DNA of 64,000 nt from Myrmaecium sp. VS I D KN 1 (GCA_019775845.1 JADQAV010000002.1:248001-312000); one strand, 5' to 3'. Positions 1-10,282 are shown, numbered from the stretch's first letter. Notes: a model not told the origin generated them from the letters alone. Numbers and translations: made by a program.

Positions 1-2
1 GA

Positions 3-92
3 CAGGTGCTGGAGGATGTGGCGCGGATGGCCGCAAGGACAACAACGGAACGAGGAGCCAAGAGTGACCCGGCGAGTTGCGAAGTGATGTAG
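3..92 (+). CDS. Possible C-terminal end of a gene entering from the left
   Basis: One forward frame is open from the window edge to a TAG at 90-92 and would encode about 29 residues ending in ...CEVM. The other two forward frames also close within the first 90 bases. Nothing identifies a family, and an open stretch this short occurs by chance. It is listed only because the edge could cut a gene. Confidence 0.2.
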   Translation, partial: QVLEDVARMAARTTTERGAKSDPASCEVM

Positions 93-951
93 AAGTCCGC
101 CAGCGGTTCTGCAAGGCCATTGACACGCTAGGCGCTTTACCAAGCGTCTTCGTACGAAGACTATGCGTTACTGTATGAAGTCTTGACTTGCACGATTTGC
201 CAACGCGGAAATACATGCGAGTACTCAGGCTGATAATTTGCTGCTTGGAAGACTATCACCTGATCCTATCGCAACACGCTCTGGCGAGTTTTGCACGGCG
301 AAGTGTTTACCCCCGTCTGTTGATCTCCCTGCCTGCAAGAGAAAGCGAGCTATGTTTTCGGCTGCAAGACCAGGTACAGTGCCGCCTAACGCCCAATCAA
401 GGATGACCTCATCGCATTGGGTTGTGTCTGATTTGCACTCGCGGAGTGAAGGTTTCTGGACAAGTGTCCGTAGAGCGGAATTTTCTCAGTCTTTCCATGC
501 GAGCGTCCTTCCCCCCGCAAAAGGATTCGGGGTCCCTGCCACTTGTCCCTGATTTGTAATCCGCGCGGAGGAGCTATCCCACGGATGCCTCCCGTCCCGC
601 CTCTCCACCATCCTAAACGAAGACCACAAAGGGTTAAGCAGGCACGGCAGGGACCGCTATTCATTCACTCGGCCGAGTAACAAGTGTTATTGGAGAGATG
701 GGCGGTTGACATTTCTGCGCCCATTTGTCAGGGCAACACATGCTTACAAAGGACCGGACACCACGGACGAGTTGAACACCGTATCTCCGGTATCCAACTG
801 TCTATCCAGAAGTTTCTCGACTTCAGATGGTTTAGCGATTACCCGTGTAGGCTGAACAATCTCTCCGCAAATTGAAAAGTAGAGGGGGCAGCATGTATCG
901 TAAGTCATCAGAGTAGGTATCCACTACTGTGCCTACCGGCCGAGATAACGG
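93..951. other. Gene-free stretch upstream of the GST gene
   Basis: Short overlapping open frames occur on both strands, but none has a recognisable domain, splice pattern or consistent codon use. The right part is presumably promoter and 5' leader of the glutathione S-transferase gene. Confidence 0.5.
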
Positions 952-961
952 TATATATATA
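952..961 (+). promoter_or_regulatory. TATA-like box of the GST gene
   Basis: An uninterrupted alternating TA run (TATATATATA) lies about 120 bases before the ATG at 1083. It is followed by a pyrimidine-rich leader, as is common for fungal core promoters. No transcription start has been measured. Confidence 0.45.
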
Positions 962-1082
962 CGACCTCTGTCGCATATTCTCTTCTCCATCAGCCACATC
1001 TCATACAGTCTCCAGTTCAAATCGCATCTGCTTCAACCCTAGCCTTCTCGTCCCAGTCACATATCATCACAGCAAACAGACC

Positions 1083-1757
1083 ATGTCCTCCCTCAAGCCT
1101 CTCGTCCTCTACGGCACGTCCAGAGGCCCAAACCCCTGGAAGGTCGCTATCATCCTCGAAGAGCTCGGCTTGCCCTACGAGTTCAAAGTGCTCCAGTTCT
1201 CAGAGCTCAAGGCGGAGCCGTTCGTCTCGCTCAACCCGAACGGTCGCGTGCCCGCGCTCGAGGACCCCAACACCGGCCTCACGCTCTTCGAGTCCGGCGC
1301 CATCATCGAATACCTCGTCGGCACCTACGACAAGGAGGCCAAGCTGACCTACACCGACGACCGCCGCTGGCAGCTGCTCTCCTGGCTGCACTTCCAGATG
1401 TCCGGCCAGGGCCCGTACTACGGCCAGAAGGTCTGGTTCTCCAAGTACCACGCCGAGAAGCTGCCCAGCGCCATCGACCGCTACGCCAACGAGATCAAGC
1501 GCGTCGTCGGCGTCATCGACCGCCACCTGAAGAAGCAGGGCACCCCCTACCTCGTCGGCGACAAGTGCACCTTCGCCGACCTCGCCTGGGTGCCCTGGCA
1601 CCAGGGCCTGGATAACATCCTCTTGCCCGGCTGGGACTACCGGTCCGAATTCCCCGACTTTGCGCGGTGGAACCAGAGTTTGAACGACAGGGAGTCGGTG
1701 AAGAAGGTCGATGCGGCTCGGGAGAAGGCCATCGCGGCAGAAGAGACGGCCAAGTAG
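1083..1757 (+). CDS. Glutathione S-transferase, Ure2-like
   Basis: This is a 224-residue intronless protein, the usual length of a cytosolic GST. The N-terminal half has the thioredoxin-like fold sequence: an early VLYGTSRGPNPWKV segment where the catalytic Ser/Asn region lies, then NPNGRVPALED with the cis-proline that contacts glutathione, then FESGAIIEYL, the glutathione-binding ES motif. The C-terminal half is helical and contains the conserved FADLAWVPW segment. This arrangement is typical of fungal Ure2p-like GSTs used in detoxification of electrophiles and peroxides. It lacks the Asn-rich prion region of yeast Ure2, so a nitrogen-regulatory role is not implied. The ATG follows an A-rich leader (CAGACC before ATG) and is the first in frame. 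The exact substrate cannot be told from sequence. Confidence 0.92.
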   Translation: MSSLKPLVLYGTSRGPNPWKVAIILEELGLPYEFKVLQFSELKAEPFVSLNPNGRVPALEDPNTGLTLFESGAIIEYLVGTYDKEAKLTYTDDRRWQLLSWLHFQMSGQGPYYGQKVWFSKYHAEKLPSAIDRYANEIKRVVGVIDRHLKKQGTPYLVGDKCTFADLAWVPWHQGLDNILLPGWDYRSEFPDFARWNQSLNDRESVKKVDAAREKAIAAEETAK

Positions 1758-2384
1758 TGAGAACGCGTTCACGGCTTTGGAGAGGGTTATCAGATGTGCT
1801 TTTGTTTAGTTAGCGATGAGCAGATTAAATCGATATCATGGTTGTCACATGTTCGATGCCTGGTGCAGACCGACTTCCGATGTGACGACCTGGCGAACTG
1901 TTAATCATGCCCACTGCTAATTGTGCCCACTGCAATTCGGACCCTATCTGTCCAACGAACAGTGTAACCCTTGCCGACGTTACCCCATCAGGCGTTGCAG
2001 CTGCGCTGAGTGGTCGCTCAGCTTTATTGCCCACCGCTTTGATACTGACCACTCGACACCCTGATGTCCTCACGACCTGAGGATTTAATGATTCATTGAT
2101 TCGCATGATAGATGTTCAACGGAAAAATGATGAACTACCCGATTCAGGTTCCAGGCCGGATTGATTGGTTCAGGTTATCGCCCGAAATGCTCCAGGTCAA
2201 GGCGTGGTGAGCATCGGTAATAGGATGCCGAACTCTCTTTCTAGCCTAGAAGCATAAAAAGAGTTGGGAATTGCTAATTGTACAGCCCCCGATTACTAGG
2301 CGTACAGTTACCCATGCATGTTTCGACATGATATAGTATTAGAAGGCGAGACCACTGCAGAGTAAAAAGAAAGACAAAAAGGAA
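1758..2384. other. Gene-free stretch between GST and tRNA-Ser
   Basis: It holds the GST 3' end and short frames only. A minus-strand open frame of 93 codons at 1825-2106 has no recognisable domain. No repeats of note were seen. Confidence 0.4.
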
Positions 2385-2483
2385 CGACACCGGCAGGACT
2401 CGAACCTGCGCGCCCGAAGGCATCAGATAAACTTGTAGGGAAGGCATTCAAGTCTGACTCGTTAACCACTCCGACACAGTGCC
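2385..2483 (-). tRNA. tRNA-Ser(UGA) with an 18-nt intron
   Basis: On the minus strand the acceptor stem pairs GGCACUG with CGGUGUC with two G.U pairs, and the discriminator base is G. The anticodon stem is UCAGA/UCUGA and the loop reads CUUGAA, an 18-nt intron, then A, so the anticodon is UGA and the intron sits after position 37 as in other eukaryotic nuclear tRNAs. A long variable arm (GCC-loop-GGC) marks a class II tRNA and supports serine. The T arm is GCAGG-TTCGAGT-CCTGC. A run of five T on the transcribed strand four bases after the 3' end (plus-strand 2376-2380) is a good Pol III terminator. Confidence 0.93.
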
Positions 2484-3004
2484 ATGGTTGACTTATCGGT
2501 AATACTACCATATATATCAGTAGCAAGAAACGTTCAGCCAATGTCAGATGAGACGGAATCGATTGCGGGGAGCTTGTGCGGGGCCGAGGCGGGGCCCCGA
2601 AGCTAGACCGCAAATGGCGGATCTGTATGGATGCACACTGACTTGCGCTCATTGCCTCCCCGTGACGGCGACCGGCCAAACCGTTTAGTTCAGTTGAGGC
2701 GCTAAACTTCTTACAGAAATTCTCGAGTGGTACTGTGGTAACCTAGGATGATACTCCTGTAATCGCAGCCTTCCAGTAGCTGATGCTAAGCTGATCTTAC
2801 GTCTCACACATCAATCCGTTGTTGAGAGAGTCAAGCGCGGGTTCACAGCTTGCATCCGATTCCAGCCGAGTAGTTCGAAGCTCTTCCAGCTTCATCTTCA
2901 GGAATGACCCCTTCATAGCAGCATTCATTGGCGTCCGTCAAGCCTATCACAAATTTAACCCGGAGGCTGGTCTCTCTTCTTTCGCGTGAACGCCGATATT
3001 GTCC

Positions 3005-3100
3005 AGGCTTGTATACAATCAGGTTTGTACACAATCAGGCTTGTACACAATCAGGCTTGTACACAATCAGGCTTGTACACAATCAGGCTTGTACACAATC
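3005..3100. repeat. Tandem repeat, six copies of a 16-bp unit
   Basis: Six head-to-tail copies of AGGCTTGTACACAATC, each exactly 16 bp. Copy 1 (TGTATA) and copy 2 (GTTTG) each have one difference; copies 3-6 are identical. Each typical unit contains the palindrome TGTACA, so TGTACA recurs at a constant 16-bp spacing. It lies in a gene-free stretch about 590 bp before the next gene. The near identity points to recent expansion. Short frames reading through it on the plus strand are repeat translations, not genes. Confidence 0.95.
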
Positions 3101-3585
3101 AGGGGCGGGCAGGCTTAGTGGATGACCGAGCTGAGGCTGAGCCCAGCCACAAGTGCAGCTGGTTCAGCCACCGCCATGAAAGTGAAATTCGGCCAATGAG
3201 GAGAGCATCTGGTAAGGTGAATCATTGCTCCGCCCGTGACGTTGAGAACCAGTCACTCCTCTCCTAAACTGATTCGCAAGGCTGAAAACTGTCGCGGACT
3301 TCCGTATGCGGAACGTGACTGGTCGCCCCATGTGCGATGACCGTTTGCGTGATCTTGAACAGCCTTGCGCGCCAGATCCACGATCGCTGGACAACACATC
3401 GGCTTATGATGTGTTGCGTGTGTGACTACCCTCGCCATCGCGCGATCGCATAGGGTCACCGGATGCAGCATAATAACTTTGTCACCGCAGCTCAAGAAAG
3501 AACAAAAGAAGGTCCCTTTCCATTATTACTGCGGAAGCTTGCGAGAGCAGTTTTACATGGCATTGTTGACCCTCGACAAAGAACC

Positions 3586-3595
3586 TATAAAGATA
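3586..3595 (+). promoter_or_regulatory. TATA-like box before the hypothetical gene at 3689
   Basis: TATAAAGATA lies 103 bases upstream of the ATG at 3689, the same distance range as the TATA-like boxes of other genes in this window. Confidence 0.4.
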
Positions 3596-3688
3596 AAAAC
3601 ATACATCTGGCCTTACCAGCCAACTTTTGCGCATCCATTTTCTAGTCCAACTTTCACAAAGATTCGATAATCTTACCGCACGCCCCTA

Positions 3689-4363
3689 ATGTGCAAAACA
3701 TTCGACTACGTCTGTCGCCACTGCACGCGGCCAGTGCAACCAGAAAACCTACCGATCGCCTCCAGCGAGCCACGCCTCTGCGGCAGCCACCTTTCCGTCT
3801 GCCTCGTGGGCCTCCAGCGCGACATCGGTTCTCGCACCACTCCCAGCGTCGATGACCTCTACACACACCGCAGCCGTGCCGAGCTCGAAGCATGGATGTG
3901 CGATCTCGTCGAGCTGAGCCTGGAGGAGGTGTGTTGTCCGAGCTGTAAACCGACTGATCCGGCCGTCTACGTGCCCATCACGACGGATCCGGTGGCGGTC
4001 AATCGCCGCGTTCTGTCTGAGATGCGGAATCAAGCGATTCGCAAAGGCGTGGATGTGGTGACGCTCGTGGTCGATGCGGATGTTGGCGCTAAGTGGACGG
4101 CTGGTGCGGAGGCGATGTATCGGCGAGCGGTGGAATATCGTGAGTATCGTGCGGTACGGTGGCCGAGCAATAGAGTTGCTACCCAGGCGGATATTGAGTT
4201 TATCAAGATGGCGGAGAAGAGGGAGAAGAAGGAGCAAAAGGTACGGAGGAAACTTGCGGAGCCGGAGGAGAGGAGCAGACAGGAGGCGCTGAAGAAGAGG
4301 CGAAAGGAGGCTTATATGAGGGAAATGGAGCTTGCCAGGTTTCTACGACCTATGAGGGTCTGA
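3689..4363 (+). CDS. Hypothetical protein with paired cysteines and a basic coiled-coil tail
   Basis: This is a 224-residue intronless product of unknown function. The N-terminal third carries CRHC, a lone Cys-x-SH segment and CCPSC, spacing that could form a zinc site; short fungal proteins beginning MC... with similar Cys pairs are common and mostly uncharacterised. The last 55 residues are rich in Glu, Lys and Arg (EKREKKEQK, KKRRKEAYMRE) and should form a charged helix. There is no signal peptide and no membrane segment. The ATG is preceded by a TATA-like box about 100 bases upstream, and codon use is GC-rich at third positions, which supports coding. A nuclear or nucleic-acid-associated role would suit the basic tail but is only a guess. 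Confidence 0.7.
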   Translation: MCKTFDYVCRHCTRPVQPENLPIASSEPRLCGSHLSVCLVGLQRDIGSRTTPSVDDLYTHRSRAELEAWMCDLVELSLEEVCCPSCKPTDPAVYVPITTDPVAVNRRVLSEMRNQAIRKGVDVVTLVVDADVGAKWTAGAEAMYRRAVEYREYRAVRWPSNRVATQADIEFIKMAEKREKKEQKVRRKLAEPEERSRQEALKKRRKEAYMREMELARFLRPMRV

Positions 4364-5633
4364 GAAATACTGGATGGAAGGCTTGTTGAAAGGGAACTGT
4401 GGGTCCAGAAAGGCTTCACAACTGGGGGGAGTGTTCATTCTACGCTCAATAGAAGCCAATCTTCACGGTGCCTTAATTATCCCAACCTGATAACAATATC
4501 TAGACACTGAGGGCTCTCTGAAACCATATCACTACGAGCTTTGACAGCAGCAGATGTAAGCGCTAGGGACACTACGACCTGTGGGGGTTGTGTGGCCAAA
4601 CTCCCTCTTTGTATTCGGACCGATGCCTATATGGGTATGCCCTGGACACCATCTACTCTTGCACATTCCGAGGTCTCGGTGTGAACTTGCGCTTCAGTAT
4701 GATAATAGCAAATTTCTTTAGATGATGATTCAATTAACATGAAGCGCTTTGGAAGCCAGAGATATCCCAGACTCAGCTAAGACCAGAAGCGGATCCAAGA
4801 GGCATAGGTCATCAGAGGACAGAAATCAAAAGGAATGCAGAGGCAGTACAAGTCTGCAGCTTACCCTCTTCCTCTCCTTCATCTTTAGATGTTCACTCAC
4901 CCATTGAGTAACCTAAGACAGTGTACCAAGCTTTCAGCCCGAGCCCGCTAAGGAATCCACCAACACAGCAACTTTCAAAGCACACTTATAGCCCTCTTCT
5001 CCCAAAGTCCATGATAATCAGCTACCCAATCCTTTCAAACCCTCTCCTATGTACTCGAAACCACACACTATATTGAATATACTGTCTTCATTTTGTACTC
5101 CGACCGAAGAAACACTACTAAAGGAAGCACGAATGTCCAGCCTTATATAGGCCCAACCAAGTCCCCTGCCAGCTTCACCTTCCCAAAACCCGCACGTCAA
5201 CCGCTAGCAGCGTTCTACATTACTCTCTAAGCATCTAGCCAATCTTCCCAGAAGAACCAGGAGCCAATATCTTTAAAGCGAAAACCCCTGAAGTCCTTCC
5301 TCAAACCAAGAAGTAAGCGGTCGTCGAACGCGCAAAACACCACAACACAGCTTACCCAACTCAACTCGCCATCCGCCGCCTTTTCTCACCTCCCCATTAA
5401 GCAAAACAAGCACACTACGTACCTACCCCACACCATACCCCCTCCCTCCACCCATCCCCACAAAAGCACCCATAGCCTCGCCTCTCGCTAACCACACACC
5501 AGTCCAACAAAACCCCCCGAGGCATCTCCGCCTCCGTCCCCACGCACCCAACCCAAGCCCCACTCAACCACAAGAAAATATAATTTGACATGACAAATCT
5601 TTACTCACACTTCCTCCGTGATCGCGGATGGGC
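4364..5633. other. Gene-free stretch before tRNA-Arg
   Basis: No convincing coding region. The right third (about 5340-5560) is strongly C-rich and A/C-biased. Only short frames without domains occur. Confidence 0.45.
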
Positions 5634-5705
5634 GGCCGCATGGCCCAATGGCAAGGCGCTTGACTACGAATCAAGAGATTCCAGGTTCGACCCCTGGTGC
5701 GGTCA
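5634..5705 (+). tRNA. tRNA-Arg(ACG), copy 1
   Basis: 72 nt without intron. The acceptor stem is GGCCGCA with UGCGGUC, the anticodon arm is CUUGA-CUACGAA-UCAAG with anticodon ACG (read as ICG), and the T arm CCAGG-TTCGACC-CCTGG holds the B box. The discriminator base is A. T-runs follow at about 5736 and from 5747. The sequence is identical over all 72 nt to the minus-strand copy at 56721-56792, while the flanks differ. Confidence 0.95.
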
Positions 5706-6089
5706 GATTACATGTTCAGAGGTTCTGAATTCACTTCGTTTTGCTTTCTTTTTCTTCTTTCTTTTTTTTTACTTTGGCTGGGGGTGGGTTGAGGTGAGGG
5801 GGGCTGCTTGCTCCTTCCTATTTTTGTCGATAGTTCGTTGCCATATTAGAGCGGAAGCACAGAGGTACAGACGTGGAGATCTTATAGCTTATTGTCGTGA
5901 GTGAATTAGTCTGAGCCCCATACCACCCCTGCACACCTTTCGAACCCGTCTGCATCATGCGGACCTCCTTTGTTCCTCAGGTACACATCCTCCTGTAACT
6001 CCTCCCCCGATCGTCAGCCGTATACCTCGATCTCCTCCTCAACACCCTCACAGCCTTCCCAGATCCCTTCCACCCATACCCTCCACAAC
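5706..6089. other. Gene-free stretch between tRNA-Arg and the mucin-like gene
   Basis: It contains T-rich tracts that serve as the tRNA terminator and presumably the 3' untranslated region of the minus-strand gene that ends at 6090. Nothing else was seen. Confidence 0.4.
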
Positions 6090-8057
6090 TCAAACACAAA
6101 CCCCAAGACAATCCCTCCCCCCCCTCTCCATCACACACCCATCCCCCTCCAAATCCACACACCGGCGAAACCACTCCGAGCAAACGCCCCCCTGCAAGCC
6201 CCCGCAGCGTTCCGCGCACCGCCACACGCTCCCGATAGCACCCTGCTGCGTGAACGGCGCGCAGACCTCCGCCGCGCCGCACTCCACCGCCGTCGCGTTC
6301 GGGCCGGAGCACAGCGTCAGATCCGGGATGCAGAGGTTGTTGCGGCAGGTGCTGTTGGGGGGACAGGGGATGTTGGTGGGGCAGGGTTGGAGGGGGAGGG
6401 AGGTGGAGTGCGCGCTGGCGGATGAAGGGGCTGCGGTGGCGGCGAGGAGGGAGGTGGAGGTGGGGATGGTGGGGGTGCTGGTGTTGGCGTACCAGCTGGG
6501 TTCTGAGAGCCAGGGGCTGGAGGATAAGACGGCGGATGGTAGGGCGGTTTGAGGTGTTGGTGCTGGTGAGGTGGAGGGGGATGAGACTGGTGGTAGAGAG
6601 GTTGGAGAGGGCGGAAGCAGAATGATCGGCGGCAGTGTGGTTAGGTCAGGGGAGAATAGTGGTGGCGCTGGTTGGGATGACGAGGGTGCGGTGTCTGACA
6701 GAGACAAGGGTGCCGAAAAGTGCGAAGGCCATTCCAACGGCAAGGTTGGTGTTGGAGCGGCCACGGAAGCCTCCGAACGGCTTGTCGAAGAAAAGCTCGG
6801 CGGCCAGAACAAGAACAATGAGTCTGGGCCTATGGACGTTGAAGGCGCAGCTGGGAGGGCAGTCGATGGCAGGACCGGCGTTCCGAAGGCGGGCGGCGAC
6901 GCTGCTTGTGACGGTACTGAAGGCACCGCCGATATTGAGGAGACGCTCGATAGTTCCGATAGCGATAGCGCTGGAGTCGACGCTTGCGGAGTTGGGGGAA
7001 ACGTTGCCTCTGATATCGGATTGGTCAACAGCGGCGAGGCAGACAGGAAAGCCGACGGGGTTGAGGTTGAAACGGGATTTGTATGTGAAGTCAAGGTATA
7101 AGAGCTGTTGGAGAGCCACGGGAGAGGCGGTACAACGCTTGCAGTTGCCACGCAGAATCCGCTGCATAAGAATCCGGACGTGCATGACTCCGTTGGAGTG
7201 CAGGTGCTGTCCGTCGCACACGCATTCGGCTGTTGGATAACACAAGTTGGAGGCGTAGCCGTAGTCGTCAGAGTGGTTGTTACCGTTAAGACCGGCTCAA
7301 GTGAGTCCGAGGGAATAGCAGAGATCGCGGCGGAGGTCGGTAAGCTGGGCGGGAGAGGAGAGGCAGTGGGAGTAATAGGAGCTCCGAAGCTGGTTGATGA
7401 CGTAGGCGTGGCGATCAATGTGATCGAAGTCATCGAAACCAGCGTGACGATAGGCGGAGAAGCTGTGATCGAGCTCAACGGCGTGAGTGTGGTAGCTATG
7501 CACGCTCCAACACACGCCTGTCCAGGTGTACAGGTCGAGGTCGCTGTGCAGGTCGATCCTGAAAGGCAGACTGCGCTACTACCGACAATGCACGTTGCAG
7601 TTGGAGGCTGAGTGGAGATGCAAATCCCGCCGCATGAAACACCTGCCGGGCAAGTCCCCGTTGGAGTGCACGAAGCGCCAGATGGACAGCCAGTTGGAGC
7701 GCCAACAGTACAGTCAGCCTGCACCGGCATTGTAGAGTTGAGACAGAGACCGGAGCAAACACCGCTGGAAGCGCACAGTGTCGTAGGGGTGCATATGGAA
7801 CCGGTTGGACATGGCCCACCCGTGATGCAAGGAACGAGTGATGGAAACAACGAGCCTGTGATGCAGATTCCTCCTTGGGGCTGTCCAGGAGTTGTGGACC
7901 CGGTAGGCGTGCAGGACATGCTGATAGGTGACGTCGGACATTGACTGGTGCTCCCAATAACACAAGGGATACCCCAAATCGGCGGCGACGTTGAAGGAGA
8001 GGGGATGACCTGGGCAGAGACGAGATGCACAATACCGATTCCGACGAAGTACTTCAT
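6090..8057 (-). CDS. Secreted Cys-repeat, Ser/Thr/Pro-rich mucin-like protein
   Basis: This is a 655-residue single open frame. The first 16 residues (MKYFVGIGIVHLVSAQ) look like a signal peptide. After it come four to five degenerate Cys modules of roughly 45 residues with a pattern like C-x-G-C-x-S-C-T-P-T-x-C-x-C-G-x-C, one of them set apart near residues 270-300. A long Ser/Thr/Pro-rich stretch follows, expected to be heavily O-glycosylated and extended. A separate Cys-rich C-terminal domain of about 100 residues begins around PCPTNIPCPPNSTC. There is no GPI-type hydrophobic tail. This architecture suggests a cell-wall or extracellular adhesive or carbohydrate-interacting protein; no catalytic domain is recognised. 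The start is the only Met that gives a signal peptide. Whether a small intron modifies the 3' end is unknown. Confidence 0.72.
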   Translation of the reverse strand: MKYFVGIGIVHLVSAQVIPSPSTSPPIWGIPCVIGSTSQCPTSPISMSCTPTGSTTPGQPQGGICITGSLFPSLVPCITGGPCPTGSICTPTTLCASSGVCSGLCLNSTMPVQADCTVGAPTGCPSGASCTPTGTCPAGVSCGGICISTQPPTATCIVGSSAVCLSGSTCTATSTCTPGQACVGACIATTLTPLSSITASPPIVTLVSMTSITLIATPTSSTSFGAPITPTASPLPPSLPTSAAISAIPSDSLEPVLTVTTTLTTTATPPTCVIQQPNACATDSTCTPTESCTSGFLCSGFCVATASVVPPLPWLSNSSYTLTSHTNPVSTSTPSAFLSASPLLTNPISEATFPPTPQASTPALSLSELSSVSSISAVPSVPSQAASPPAFGTPVLPSTALPAAPSTSIGPDSLFLFWPPSFSSTSRSEASVAAPTPTLPLEWPSHFSAPLSLSDTAPSSSQPAPPLFSPDLTTLPPIILLPPSPTSLPPVSSPSTSPAPTPQTALPSAVLSSSPWLSEPSWYANTSTPTIPTSTSLLAATAAPSSASAHSTSLPLQPCPTNIPCPPNSTCRNNLCIPDLTLCSGPNATAVECGAAEVCAPFTQQGAIGSVWRCAERCGGLQGGVCSEWFRRCVDLEGDGCVMERGGRDCLGVCV

Positions 8058-9174
8058 GATGGAACCGGTGAGGTGAGACTGATAGGATGGAGTTTAGAGA
8101 TGAAGAGAGGAAAGTGGAGAGGGATGGATATTGTATGATGGGTTCAATAAATACACGCTCACACCGCAGAGAGAAAGAGCCATGAAGCGAGAAGAGACGG
8201 AAGGCGCACCCTGAGGACATCGAGAGGTCACTCGGTATACGGTAGGTTGCACCCCATGTTGACACAAGGGAATGCGACAGATCGAAATCGAACAGCTGCC
8301 AGATTCTGTTCGAGGGTGAGGATGCAGTTGGCTTACAGCAGTCCAAGATGCCGGAGATAAGTGCTAGACCTTCCATGGTGGGAACATCCAGCTTGGAGAA
8401 GAAATACATCCCAGAAAGGTGCTATAGCGATGTAGGCTCGCGATTGCCTTGGTAGGAGCTGCGATAATAGCACGGATGAGGGGATGCTTATACGAATAAC
8501 AATGATGCATGACCAGAGAAGCGGAACTGAGATCTCATATTGCCGGCAATAACACACATGGCTATTTTCCAGGTACGAGCGCACGAGGAGTGGCAGTCCG
8601 ACTGCTCTAAAGCAAAGCTTTAGAAGCTGATGAGGCGTAGGATTCTCCGGACTCCCGAATCACCTCAAGCACCCACTGGTTACCTAGTCGCTTCAAGACC
8701 AGCATCTCAGAGCAACGCCATGGTCGTCATCCGCGAGGCAGGAGGAGTGATGTGTGCAACAACTTAGCCATGACGGAGGATATCTGGCCCGCGCCGGCGA
8801 AGGCGATGGCAGAGGAGCTCAGTGCCTCAGGTTGCGGGTAGGAACAGAAGAAGAGATCAGTGAGTTGCACATGGAGAGGTCGGAAGGAGGAGTGAAGGTT
8901 GCGACGGCGTCGGAAGAGGAGATGAAGTCATCGGCTCGGCGGCCCCTGTCGGTCCCATCTCACCCGAGCCGAGCATCCCAACCTCGGATCAAACGCCGAC
9001 GGCTTCCCCTCCATCCATCACAGTTCACACTACCCCACATTCACATATCCGCGGGCTCAAACAGATAAATACACAGACACCTGCACCCCTGTTCTTCTCA
9101 CTGATCGGTAGCATCTCAATTCACATCTCAATCCACATCCCCATCTGTCCACCGCTCTCCGTACCTCCATCACC
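8058..9174. other. Divergent upstream region shared by two genes
   Basis: This 1.1-kb stretch separates the starts of the minus-strand mucin-like gene and the plus-strand epimerase gene. An ATAAATA element at 9062-9068 lies about 110 bases before the epimerase ATG and is a plausible TATA box. A 104-codon plus frame at 8754-9068 has no domain and is probably not a gene. Confidence 0.4.
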
Positions 9175-10218
9175 ATGCCCCCTCTCTACACTCCCGATCC
9201 TTCCTCCATTCTCATCACCGGCGCCTCCGGCTTCGTCGGCCAACAGCTCGCCAACGGCCTCCTCTCCGCCTCATCCACCACGCACATCCACCTCACCGAC
9301 ATCTCCCCACCCCCCTCCTCCTCCCCCACCACCACCAGCAACCCCCGCTGCACCTTCCACCCCGCCGACCTGACCTCCGGCCCCGCCATCCACGACCTCC
9401 TCACCACCACCAAGCCCAGCACAATCTACATGCTGCACGGCATCATGTCCTCCGCCAGCGAATCCCACCTCGCCCTCGGTCTGCGCATCAACCTCGACAG
9501 CGCCCGCCTCCTCCTCGACACCCTCATCTCCCTCCCTTCCCTCCACCAAGACCACCAAGACCACCAACCCACCCCCCTCCCCATCCGCCTCATCTACACC
9601 TCCTCCTGCGCCATCCACGGCCCCTCCGCCGTCGGCCAACACACCAACGAAACCCATCTTGCGCCCCTCCCACAAACCTCCTACGGCACGCAAAAGCTGA
9701 TGATCGAGCTGCTGCTACAAGACTACACCCGCCGCGGACTCCTCGACGGCCGCATCTGCCGGCTCCCCACCATCGCCGTGCGCGCCGGCCGCCCGACCGG
9801 CGCCGCCAGCAGCTTCGTCTCCAGCATCGTGCGCGAACCCGTTCGCGGCGAAGACGCCGTGCTGCCCGTCGATCCGGATGTCGGGGTGTGGATCTGCTCG
9901 CCGGCGACGCTGGTGCGGAATCTGATTCATGCGGGGGCCGTGGAGGACGGGCGGTGGCCGCGCGACCGGCGCGTGGTGTTTTTGCCCGGCGTCACGGTGA
10001 CGCCGCGGGAGATGTTGGGGGTGTTGGAGAGGGTGGCGGGGAGGGAGGTCCGGGCGAGGGTGAGGGAGGTGAGGGATGAGGGGGTCGAGAGGATTGTGCG
10101 GGGCTGGCCGGAGGGGTATGATACGAGTCGGGCAAGGGCGCTGGGGTTCGTGGAGGATGTGAGTTTGGAGGAGAGTATTAGGCAGTTCGTCCTGGAACAC
10201 GGGAAGAAAGTAAAGTAA
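9175..10218 (+). CDS. NAD-dependent epimerase/dehydratase, D-erythronate dehydrogenase-like
   Basis: This is a 347-residue extended short-chain dehydrogenase without introns. The NAD-binding motif is GASGFVG (G16, G19, G22), the active-site Ser lies in YTSSCAIHG (about 144), and the catalytic pair is Y170-x3-K174 in SYGTQK. The segment VRAGRPTGAASSFVSSIVRE, followed by PVRGEDAVLPV, closely matches what I recall of DenD-type enzymes, which oxidise the C2 or C3 hydroxyl of four-carbon sugar acids. The family is thus likely a sugar-acid or UDP-sugar type dehydrogenase in the cytosol. A Ser/Pro/Thr-rich loop around residues 44-56 and a His/Asp-rich loop around 122-135 are insertions relative to compact family members. 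Its 3' end converges on the CBM1 gene with only 64 bp between. Confidence 0.85.
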   Translation: MPPLYTPDPSSILITGASGFVGQQLANGLLSASSTTHIHLTDISPPPSSSPTTTSNPRCTFHPADLTSGPAIHDLLTTTKPSTIYMLHGIMSSASESHLALGLRINLDSARLLLDTLISLPSLHQDHQDHQPTPLPIRLIYTSSCAIHGPSAVGQHTNETHLAPLPQTSYGTQKLMIELLLQDYTRRGLLDGRICRLPTIAVRAGRPTGAASSFVSSIVREPVRGEDAVLPVDPDVGVWICSPATLVRNLIHAGAVEDGRWPRDRRVVFLPGVTVTPREMLGVLERVAGREVRARVREVRDEGVERIVRGWPEGYDTSRARALGFVEDVSLEESIRQFVLEHGKKVK

Positions 10219-10282
10219 ACAGCATTGAGGACATTTGTGTAGCCATGTATGCACAATACTTCTCTGGCTACAGACCAAACCC

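Noticed and set aside
1200-1772. Long minus-strand open frame opposite the GST gene
   Set aside because: It is a mirror of the GC-rich third positions of the real gene, low complexity in Val/Gly/Asp, and has no domain.
3005-3100. Possible CRISPR array
   Set aside because: The units are contiguous, with no unique spacers, and this is a eukaryotic genome.
2928-3267. Plus-strand frames through the 16-bp repeat
   Set aside because: They translate the repeat (16 bp is not a multiple of three, so frames rotate) and have no other support.
8754-9068. 104-codon frame before the epimerase gene
   Set aside because: It lies in the divergent promoter region and its sequence looks like untranslated DNA.
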